A stretch of 19,784 bases of DNA from Gammaproteobacteria bacterium (GTDB taxonomy: Bacteria > Pseudomonadota > Gammaproteobacteria > Xanthomonadales > Wenzhouxiangellaceae). The translations under genes were made by a program, and so were the position numbers. The DNA is taken from assembly GCA_003561495.1 (NCBI GenBank), contig PWWM01000060.1, forward strand, positions 1-19,784. The letters run 5' to 3'. The notes under the pieces were generated by a model, which saw nothing but the letters and a program-made list of their open reading frames with translations, searched no databases and was not told the DNA's origin. Of this stretch, positions 8,740 through 16,000 are shown in pieces. Each line of letters opens with the position of its first letter. Within the stretch, counting starts at the first letter, position 1.

Positions 8740-8767
8740 TCTGTATTAGGTGTGATCGGGATGACAA
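8740..8767 (-). promoter_or_regulatory. Weak candidate sigma-70 promoter of the kinase gene
   Basis: On the minus strand TTGTCA (8762-8767), 16 bases, TACAGA (8740-8745), with a leader of about 65 bases before the kinase start. The -10 matches poorly. No copy of the TTTCCGATA element is present here, so the kinase is probably not under the same promoter type as the secreted proteins. Confidence 0.25.
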
Positions 8768-8813
8768 TTTCGACCGCGATGCGTTGGCGCGGGCGGCCCG
8801 ATTCTGCGACAGG

Positions 8814-9521
8814 TCAGCTTCGAAGGCGCGGAATGACCAGCAACAGCATGGCTGCGAACAGCAACAGCAAACCAAGCGTGCCTATGGTGGGCACCGAGAT
8901 GGCATCCGTCGCGGGTTCATCGCCCTGGAACGCCGTGGTCAGAAATCCGGAATCGGGCACGCAGTCGAATGACTCCTCATCGTTGAAGACATTACCGAAC
9001 ATCCCGCTCAGATTGACCATTCCATCGTCACTGCCGATGAGCCCGGCCTCGAACTGCAGAGTCAGTGAATCGACGCCGAACTGAAGCACGGCATCCCCCG
9101 GACTGCTGACGCCATTTTCTAGTATCAGCAGCGGCGTGGTCCCCTCCGCAGGGTCATAGGATTCGATATCCAGCCCCGCATCGGTCCCGAAGGTCGATGG
9201 ATCCACGTCGCAAATCTCACCGGGCAACTCGATCAGGCCGGGTTCTCCGGTTGAGGGATCCTGGTCGGCATCGAACTGGATGAGACCAGACACCGTATCG
9301 ATCGTGTCGCTTCCCGGCGGATCGATAGGGTTAGCGAAGGTGACCTCGATCGTGATCTGATCGCCATCGGTGAAGGCGCACATTTCGATCACATCCGGTC
9401 CATCGCCGGTCGCGTCACCTTCCGGATCGCTGACGCAACCGCTCTGCGAAAACCCGGTTGCCGACAATCCCATGATTGCAGCAGCGAGCGCAATTTTCGC
9501 AAATCCTGATCTGATACACAT
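8814..9521 (-). CDS. Exported protein with IPTL-CTERM-like sorting tail
   Basis: A 235-residue protein. An N-terminal signal peptide (hydrophobic ALAAAIMGLSATGFS) is followed by an acidic, Asp/Gly/Pro-rich beta-type domain (about 27-200). The last 26 residues, VPTIGTLG, a run of Leu/Ala/Met, then IPRLRS, have the three-part structure of IPTL-CTERM signals: short motif, membrane helix, basic end. Such tails are thought to be recognised by exosortase-type enzymes and link the protein to the envelope; no such enzyme gene is in the window. The motif is VPTIG and not the common IPTLS, so the class is likely but not certain. The SGC after the signal peptide lacks a lipobox leucine. The ATG at 9521 has GGAG eight bases upstream. 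It is divergent from the CFVGRP operon and carries copy 2 of the shared element plus a strong leader hairpin. Confidence 0.75.
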   Translation of the reverse strand: MCIRSGFAKIALAAAIMGLSATGFSQSGCVSDPEGDATGDGPDVIEMCAFTDGDQITIEVTFANPIDPPGSDTIDTVSGLIQFDADQDPSTGEPGLIELPGEICDVDPSTFGTDAGLDIESYDPAEGTTPLLILENGVSSPGDAVLQFGVDSLTLQFEAGLIGSDDGMVNLSGMFGNVFNDEESFDCVPDSGFLTTAFQGDEPATDAISVPTIGTLGLLLLFAAMLLLVIPRLRS

Positions 9522-9553
9522 TGGTTGTTCTCCGTTGGTTGAAAATTTCTGCC

Positions 9554-9581
9554 GGGTCGTGGCGCTGATTCGCCACGACCC
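9554..9581. promoter_or_regulatory. Strong 11-base inverted repeat in the leader of the VPT-tailed gene
   Basis: GGGTCGTGGCG (9554-9564), loop CTGATT, CGCCACGACCC (9571-9581): a perfect 11-base stem with a 6-base loop. It lies between the promoter-like element (9592-9620) and the start codon at 9521, so it would be in the transcribed 5' leader, about 32 bases before the ATG. No T-run follows directly on either strand. It could be an mRNA structure that controls translation, or a protein-binding palindrome. Confidence 0.7.
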
Positions 9582-9591
9582 CGGGCCCTCT

Positions 9592-9620
9592 TATCGGAAA
9601 CCATTCCCAAACACCGCCAC
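9592..9620 (-). promoter_or_regulatory. Shared promoter-like element, copy 2 (VPT-tailed gene)
   Basis: Minus strand GTGGCG (9615-9620), 14 bases, TTTCCGATA (9592-9600), about 70 bases before the ATG at 9521. It faces away from copy 3 in a back-to-back arrangement, and the two share both boxes exactly while their 14-base spacers differ. Confidence 0.65.
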
Positions 9621-9652
9621 ATGATCGCAATCTCCCCGGCGGGCGCAGGCCA

Positions 9653-9681
9653 GTGGCGCTCTCTCCAGCAGATTTCCGATA
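9653..9681 (+). promoter_or_regulatory. Shared promoter-like element, copy 3 (CFVGRP operon)
   Basis: Plus strand GTGGCG (9653-9658), 14 bases, TTTCCGATA (9673-9681), 67 bases before the ATG at 9749. The spacer from GTGGCG to CCGATA is 17. The -35-like boxes of copies 2 and 3 are 32 bases apart, so two polymerases would be bound back to back. Confidence 0.65.
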
Positions 9682-9748
9682 CAAGTGGCAAGAGGCCGTC
9701 CGGTCCAGTGCCGGTGGTTATGGATCCGAACCGGAAGGAGGAATCGAG

Positions 9749-10879
9749 ATGAAAACTCACTACATGCAATGGCTGACAGCGCTCGCTGTGGCGGCACTTG
9801 TTATGGGACCCGGCCTGGTCGAGGCGCAGATACACGACCGGGACTGCATTTCGTTCAACACCGATCGGCTCGAGCTGGAGCGGTCGGATGGTGATTTCAT
9901 TCTGGTCGATGGGGGCCATCGAATCCGGAACCTGGGTTCGAGCCGAAGATTGGCGAACAAGGCGCTGCGCATCTTTCGCCACTACCAAATCGATCGCCAC
10001 TGCTTCGTGGGCCGGCCGGATCCCTCGCTGTACTACCTGCTCGCCGGTGGTGAAGCACCAGCCGGCGAGTTTGACCGCGAAGATTGCAACCGCTTCGACC
10101 CGGGCAACGTCCGTGTCCGCAGAATCGATGGGACCTGGCGCCTTGTTGAAGGACGCCGCTCGTTGTTCAGCTTCGGCACCAACCGCAACGAAGCCCGCGA
10201 GGCCCTGGCCATCATCAGCCACCACGGTTTCAATCATAGTTGCTTCGTCGGTCGACCCGGCCCGGTACTGACCTACATGCGTGTGGCCGAAACGGAGACC
10301 GAGACCGGGACTGCATCCTCGGGTCCCCGGCGTTCAATTCCGCAGATCGACTCTTTGGCGCGTGAGCGTCCGCGGTCACCGGACTCGGATTTGAGGGGAT
10401 CCCTTGCCGAGATGATGCAGCCGCCAGAACAGGATTGCCTGAGCTTCAACCCGGATAACACCCAGGCTCGCCGGGTCAATGGCCGCTGGAAGGTGACCGA
10501 TGGTGACCGCTGGTTGCTCGATTTTGACCAGCAGGGTCGACCGACGCGCCTGGCGCTGAGCCTGATTCGCCATTACGGCATGGACGAGTCGTGTTTCGTC
10601 AGTCGACCCGAAGCCACCATGCGCTACTTCCTGGTTGATGGCAAGGCCCCTGAAGGTGCGCACAACAGGGAGGACTGCGCGGCCTTTGACAACGACAAGG
10701 TCGAGGCCGCCCGGGTGCGCGGCAACTGGCGGGTGGTCGCCGGCGATCGCTGGTTGCTCAATTTCGAAAATGACCGCGAGGACGCACAAAAGGCCGCCAA
10801 GATCATCCAGTACTACGGATTCACCCACAATTGCTTTGTCGGGCGCCCCGACCCTGACATGCAGTACTTCCGGCGTTAG
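9749..10879 (+). CDS. Secreted protein with four CFVGRP repeats
   Basis: A 376-residue protein: signal peptide (cleavage near VEA, residue 26) and four homologous repeats of about 67 residues at 31-96, 110-177, 228-295 and 308-374. The consensus is (E/D)DC-x-F, then G-x-W-x-(V)-x-DG-x-x-x-L-x-F, A-x-x-A-L-x-I-I-x-(H)-Y and CFVGRPDP-x-x-x-Y. The repeats form two doublets with an 80-residue period, separated by a Thr/Ser/Arg/Pro-rich linker (178-227). Each repeat has exactly two cysteines, always 52 residues apart (33/85, 113/165, 230/282, 310/362), which strongly suggests one disulfide per repeat in the periplasm or outside. I know the CFVGRPDP repeat from various bacterial secreted proteins but no function for it. 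The ATG at 9749 has AAGGAGG seven bases upstream; an in-frame ATG at 9653 falls inside the promoter-like element. It is first in an operon with 10892. Confidence 0.85.
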   Translation: MKTHYMQWLTALAVAALVMGPGLVEAQIHDRDCISFNTDRLELERSDGDFILVDGGHRIRNLGSSRRLANKALRIFRHYQIDRHCFVGRPDPSLYYLLAGGEAPAGEFDREDCNRFDPGNVRVRRIDGTWRLVEGRRSLFSFGTNRNEAREALAIISHHGFNHSCFVGRPGPVLTYMRVAETETETGTASSGPRRSIPQIDSLARERPRSPDSDLRGSLAEMMQPPEQDCLSFNPDNTQARRVNGRWKVTDGDRWLLDFDQQGRPTRLALSLIRHYGMDESCFVSRPEATMRYFLVDGKAPEGAHNREDCAAFDNDKVEAARVRGNWRVVAGDRWLLNFENDREDAQKAAKIIQYYGFTHNCFVGRPDPDMQYFRR

Positions 10880-10891
10880 GGAGATATTTCC

Positions 10892-12250
10892 ATGAATTCA
10901 AACCTCATTTGCGTTGCATCGTGGCTGCTCGCCGGCCTGACTTTGTGGGCGGGCTCAGCCGAGCGAATCCAGGCCGATCCTCCGGCACTGCACGGCTTCT
11001 ACGAGATCACCCGTCATGTGCATGTCGAGGACAGTTGCGGTGAAGGGCTGTCATCGAATGTCGATGACTACAGTCATTTTCACCTGGAGGGCAATACCGT
11101 CGGACACGGGTTCGATTTCGACCGCTATGTGCTGACCTACTGCGATTCCACTGATACAGACGACTGTGAACGCGTTGGCCGCTATACACGTCTTTTCGAA
11201 GTGCAGGCCGAAGAGCGGGCGATAGAACAAGGTGTTCTGGTCGAGATCACCGGCCGCGAATCGAGTAGACGCCGCGATGGGACCTGCCGCTTCGGCTGGT
11301 CGCGTTCCGTCTATGAGCGCACCGCCGAAGGAATGCGAATCCGGTTTCTGAACGAAGCGGTCGAGCTGAGCGAATCTGAATACGATGGTCCCTGCGAGGC
11401 CAGCGAAGAAACCGCGCACCTGCTCGAAGGAAACTGTGACGAGGCCCGGGTCATCGAAGGCACGCACTTGGCGGGTCAATTCGATCGACACTCGTCCACA
11501 CAGACGGCCACGGAATCCACGTCTAATGACGGGAGGAGCGCAAAGGATGACGTAGATGCCGACGAGGACATCCTGGCGAAGTTCGAGCGTAGCGATGACA
11601 ACGGTGAAAGCAAAGCGAAGGGGGTAAGGTACTCGGGTCATGTCGCTGATTTTGATGGGGAGGACATGGCAATCAGGATCAACCGTTCCTTCCACGAACT
11701 TGGCGCCGGGCAGATTTCGAAGGATGGCTCGTTTTCTTTCCAGCTACACCCGCTCAGCGAATCCCTGGACAACCCTTCCAGGGTATTGAGGTACATCAGC
11801 AATTTCCTGACATGCGAAATCAACGAAGAGGATTTCTCGAATACGGACTTTCAGTGGCGCACCGTCAACTCCTACATCCACACCGGAGTCGAGATCTATC
11901 CCAGTTTTCGGAAGGAGGAAGGCGCAATGCTGGAAGAGTTCGGTGTTCTGAGGCTTGCCGACTACTTTGAGGGCGAGCTGGCTGACGTTGGCTTCCCTCG
12001 GCAAAATATCTTCTGGGTCTATGTCGATCGTGACGTGGAAATCAATGCTGACAATTGCGGCAACGGATCATCCTTCGGTCGGAGGTCGGATACAGTGATT
12101 TCCCTCGATCTCGATCTGCAAGCCGGCTGGAACGAAGTGGTGGTCACTTATGTCGGCCGTCCCGGAGAAGCGGATGTGGATGAATTCCGGCATGAAACGA
12201 CCGCCCGTCCCGACAGTGTGGAGTGGCAGATCCGGGACGATATTCATTGA
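10892..12250 (+). CDS. Unrecognised secreted acidic two-domain protein
   Basis: A 452-residue protein with a signal peptide (hydrophobic to about residue 28, ADPP after it). I do not recognise the family. The N-terminal part (about 30-195) opens HGFYEITRHVH and contains several cysteines (DSCGEG, TYCDS, DDCERV, GTCRFGWS, GPCEAS, GNCDEA), probably a disulfide-bonded beta domain. A low-complexity Ser/Thr/Asp/Glu linker (about 200-245) follows. The C-terminal part (about 248-450) looks like beta strands (YSGHVADFDGEDMAIRIN, ISKDGSFSFQL, GWNEVVVTYV) with two further cysteines. It begins 12 bases after the CFVGRP gene with GGGAG at good spacing, so the two are co-transcribed and may act together. 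No enzyme motif or membrane anchor is visible. Confidence 0.75.
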   Translation: MNSNLICVASWLLAGLTLWAGSAERIQADPPALHGFYEITRHVHVEDSCGEGLSSNVDDYSHFHLEGNTVGHGFDFDRYVLTYCDSTDTDDCERVGRYTRLFEVQAEERAIEQGVLVEITGRESSRRRDGTCRFGWSRSVYERTAEGMRIRFLNEAVELSESEYDGPCEASEETAHLLEGNCDEARVIEGTHLAGQFDRHSSTQTATESTSNDGRSAKDDVDADEDILAKFERSDDNGESKAKGVRYSGHVADFDGEDMAIRINRSFHELGAGQISKDGSFSFQLHPLSESLDNPSRVLRYISNFLTCEINEEDFSNTDFQWRTVNSYIHTGVEIYPSFRKEEGAMLEEFGVLRLADYFEGELADVGFPRQNIFWVYVDRDVEINADNCGNGSSFGRRSDTVISLDLDLQAGWNEVVVTYVGRPGEADVDEFRHETTARPDSVEWQIRDDIH

Positions 12251-12953
12251 TAGTCTCGCATCAGGCACGCTCTTGAGTTGTCGTCAGTATTCATTTTTTT
12301 GGCTATATCCGGATTTCTCAACACACCTTTGGCCGAATCCGGTCTGAGCGGGAAGTCCAGCGATTGAGTCGGCAGGCTTGTATTTTTCAGTTTGCCGAGT
12401 CTGCCAGGAGGAGGTTTGCGGGCCGGGTGCCGAGTGGCGTTGCCCGGGGCCGGCTGCAAGGTTATCGACCGGGTGGATCTTTCCGGTTCCCGGGAATCCG
12501 GGTGCCATTGAATGGTTTCCAGCCGGGTTGGCGTTACGTGCCGCTGGTTGGACGTAGGGGCGAGTGAGCACTGACAGGCCTGTGCCCACCGCCGTCACCT
12601 CGCAGCCGGCCCCGGTCAACCCCACTCGTCACTTGACGGTTGGGAGGAGGTTGAAGGATGGGAAAGACTGTGCTTCGCCCCGACTTTCCGTTTCCTCCAA
12701 GCTTTCGCAGCGGTCGGATGCCACCCGATGCATCTCCACACCTGCCCTTTGAAACCCGCCGATGCCGTGATCCTGCAACCTTCAAGGAAAGAACCGACCA
12801 GGCTGCCGGCCATGGCGACCGTCTTGTGCAGATGCCGATAAGGATCTGCTCGGCTACAGACGATCTGCAAGCGTTGTGCAAAGGGTGTTGTGTGGAATCA
12901 GAGTTTTGCGAGATCCGGATAGACCCATTTTTTGCAAGAGCAACAGGCTGTGA

Positions 12954-12982
12954 ATGTCGCAGTGCGGCCGCTTTTTCCGATA
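12954..12982 (+). promoter_or_regulatory. Shared promoter-like element, copy 4 (S74/Lcl operon)
   Basis: Plus strand ATGTCG (12954-12959), 14 bases, TTTCCGATA (12974-12982), 98 bases before the ATG at 13081. The nonamer is identical to copies 2 and 3; the -35-like box is between the GTGTCA and GTGGCG forms. It lies inside the open frame 12658-13032, which argues against that frame being a gene. Confidence 0.55.
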
Positions 12983-13073
12983 CGGGGACTGGAAGGCCCT
13001 GTATTCGACAGACGGCCAGGTCATCCGACTGAAACGTTAATACGGGAAGGATTTAATCGGCTTGATACGGGAG
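12980..13073 (+). repeat. Three ATACGGG direct repeats in the S74 gene leader
   Basis: ATACGGGGA (12980-12988), ATACGGGAA (13040-13048) and ATACGGGAG (13065-13073). The last one supplies the ribosome binding site of the 13081 gene, GGGAG seven bases before ATG. The first overlaps the end of the promoter-like element. Whether they are functional is unknown. Confidence 0.4.
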
Positions 13074-13080
13074 ACCGGCA

Positions 13081-16000
13081 ATGAGACAACAATTTCTGAC
13101 TGTGATCTTGACAGTCGCGTTCGCGACAGCACTTTTCGCGCAGACGACCATCACCTACCAGGGCAAGCTTGAAAGTGGCGGGCAGCCATTCAACGGCACC
13201 GCCGAAATGACCTTCGAGTTGCATGAGGCAGAGACCGGCGATACCGAAATCGCTGTCCACGGACCGGTCAACGTCGAGGTTAGCGAAGGCCTGTTCCAGG
13301 AAGACCTGTCGTTTGGCGCAGGCGCCTTCGACGGCGATTCGCGCTATCTGCAGATCATCATAGACGGCGCACCGCTGGCCGAACGCCATCCGATCCGGCC
13401 GAGCCCCATGGCGTTCTATGCGTTGGAAGGTGATGGCGGGGGTGGCAACGAGGTCTGGCTCCTGGGCGGTAACCTTGATACTGATCCATCCACCGACTTC
13501 CTTGGCACCGTTGACGAGACTCCGTTCGAGATCCGGGTCGACGGGCAGCGGGCACTTCATTTTCAGCCGGCAGACAATCCGGACTTCGCCCCCAACTTGA
13601 TTGCCGGGCATGAAGCCAATTCCATTGAAGCCGGAGTGTTGGCGGGAACTATCGCGGGTGGTGGGGTTGGCTTTCAGCCTCACTTCGTGGAAGGAAACTA
13701 TGGCACCGTCGGCGGTGGTAGGGACAACACCGTCAGTGGCGTGGCTGGCACAGTCAGTGGTGGCCGTTCCAACCTTGCCAGTGGTGGCCGTGCAACGGTA
13801 TCTGGCGGCAAGGACAACATCGCCAGCGCAAACTGGGCGACAGTGGGCGGTGGGGAAGACAACACCGGCGAGGGCTGGTTTTCAACGGTTGCCGGTGGTC
13901 AGAATAACCTCGCCAGCGGAAGCCGATCCACAGTCGGCGGTGGACAACGAAACACTGCTTCCGGCTCCAGGGCCACGGTACCTGGCGGTGGTGATAACAC
14001 AGCCGATGGTGACTTTAGTTTCGCCGCCGGGCGCAAGGCCAGTGCCGAACATTCCGGTTCATTTGTCTGGTCCCACAATGACCCTCAGAGTGATTTCTTG
14101 AGTACCGGCGAAGACCAGTTTCTGATCCGTTCGGCTGGCGGTGTGGGCATCAATACCAATAGCCCGCAGGAAGCTTTGGATGTAGCCGGCCGGCTGCGCG
14201 TGGGCGATTTCGCCTCGGAAACTTCAGAGCATGTCTGCCGCACGACCGAGGGTACGCTGGCTGGTTGCTTGAGTGATCCGGGAAATGGCGGAGAGGGTAT
14301 CTGGGAGCAGGTCGGCGATGATGCCGTCTACGAGCAGGGCAATGTCGGCATCGGCACCGACAACCCTGGCACGCCGCTTCAAGTGGCCGGAAGCGTGATC
14401 TCCGGCGCCCCCGACAATACGGTGACAGGGGAGAACAGCTTTGTCAGCGGTGGCGGTGGAAGCTGGACCAACCATGTCTCCGGTAGTTATGCCTTCGTGG
14501 CCGGTGGTCGCCAGAATGAAGTCAGCGGCGACCAGGCTGTGGTGGCCGGTGGTTTCACCAACCTGGCCGAAGGTTTTTTCAGTGCCGTTGTCGCTGGCGA
14601 TAGCAACGAGTCACTCGGTAATGCTTCGTTTGTTGGTGGCGGGGCCTTTAACGTGGCCGATGCCTCTGACGCCGCCATAGCCGGTGGTCGTAGTAATCTT
14701 GCCGATGGCAATGCCAGCTTTGTGGGCGGTGGTCGTGACAATGTCGCCAGTGGTTCCAATTCCTTCGTGGCCGGCGGAAGAGAAAACCTGGCCGATGGTA
14801 GCTACAGTTTCGCCGCCGGGCGCCACGCGCATGCCTTGCACTCGGGAGCATTCGTGTGGTCCGACAGCTCGGCCTTTGCCAGCGACTTTACTTCTACGGC
14901 GGATGATCAGTTCTTGATTCGCACGGACGGCGGGGTTGGCATCAATACCAACAGTCCGCAAGAGGCCTTGGATGTTGCCGGCCGACTGCGGGTCGGCGAG
15001 TTTGCCGCTGCATCGTCGGAATGGGTTTGCCGAACGCCTGAAGGGACCCTGGCCGAATGCAGTGACAGCCCCGGTAATGGTGAGGGGGGAAGCATTTGGG
15101 ATCAGGTAAACAGTGATGCCGTCTATACCGACGGCTACGTGGGCGTTGGAACCAGTAGCCCCGGTGTGCCGCTGCAGGTGGATGGCAGTGGCCATTTCGG
15201 TTTTGATGGCAACGAAGCTTCGGGATCGAACAGTTTTGTAACGGGTGGGTCATTGCAAGGCGTTAATAGTGCCACTGGGAGCCTGTCCGCGGTTATCGGC
15301 GGGCGGGACAATATTGCCGCAGAACAGCTTTCGGTCATTGCAGGTGGTTTCAATAACTCAATCACCGGAACCCGTTCATTTGTTGCCGGTGGCGAAGCCA
15401 ACTTTCTCGGAGGAGAGACCTCGACAGTCTTGGGTGGTGCAAGCAACTTCGTTTGGGGAAATGCATCCTCGATCGCAGGCGGTGGCGCCAACACCATTAC
15501 GGAAGACGCTGGCGCTGCCTTTGTTGGCGGTGGGGGTGGCAACACCGTGGATGGAAACCTGTCAGCAATCACTGGTGGCGAGGACAATACCGCCGCCGGA
15601 GATCGAGCGGCCATCGCGGGTGGAGAAGACAATTCCGCTTCGGGGGACAACGCATTCGTCGGTGGTGGTTTGGAGAACGAGGCCAGCGGATTCCGTTCCT
15701 CCGTGGTGGGTGGAAGTAGCAATGCCGCCAGAGTGATCGATGCCTTTGTTGGCGGCGGTGATAGCAACGAAGCCATTGGGACATCGTCCGCCGTGGTCGG
15801 AGGATCAACGAATCTCATTGTCAGCGGTAGTTTACAGAGCTTTATCGGCGGCGGTCGAGAAAACGAGGTTGGTGGAATGCGTTCCGCCGTGGTAAGCGGG
15901 ACTGGAAATACTGTCACTGGTGGCCCTACTACCTTCAACGCCTTTATCGGAGGAGGCAGGAATAACAGTGCCGGTGGAAACCATTCAGCAATCACGGGTG

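Larger units (their letters stand above)
12251..13080. other. 830-base region without a convincing gene
   Basis: Open frames exist on both strands (for example 12658-13032 on plus and 12616-12870 on minus), but their translations are rich in Arg, Pro, Ser and Cys with no recognisable domain. A T7 run at 12293-12299, about 40 bases after the stop of the upstream gene, lacks a clear stem. The palindrome TTCCCGGGAA is at 12487-12496. The supported content is the promoter-like element at 12954-12982 and the leader of the 13081 gene. The rest may be a decayed gene or a long regulatory region. Confidence 0.5.

Noticed and set aside
8632..9084. 150-residue plus-strand ORF opposite the VPT-tailed gene
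   Set aside because: It is the complement of a gene with signal peptide, ribosome binding site and sorting tail; its own translation is Ser/Pro/Arg-rich without domains.
12293..12299. T7 run as an intrinsic terminator after the 10892 gene
   Set aside because: No stable GC-rich stem directly precedes it.
12616..12870. 84-residue minus-strand ORF as a gene
   Set aside because: No recognisable domain and no ribosome binding site; two other frames overlap it with equally poor protein character.
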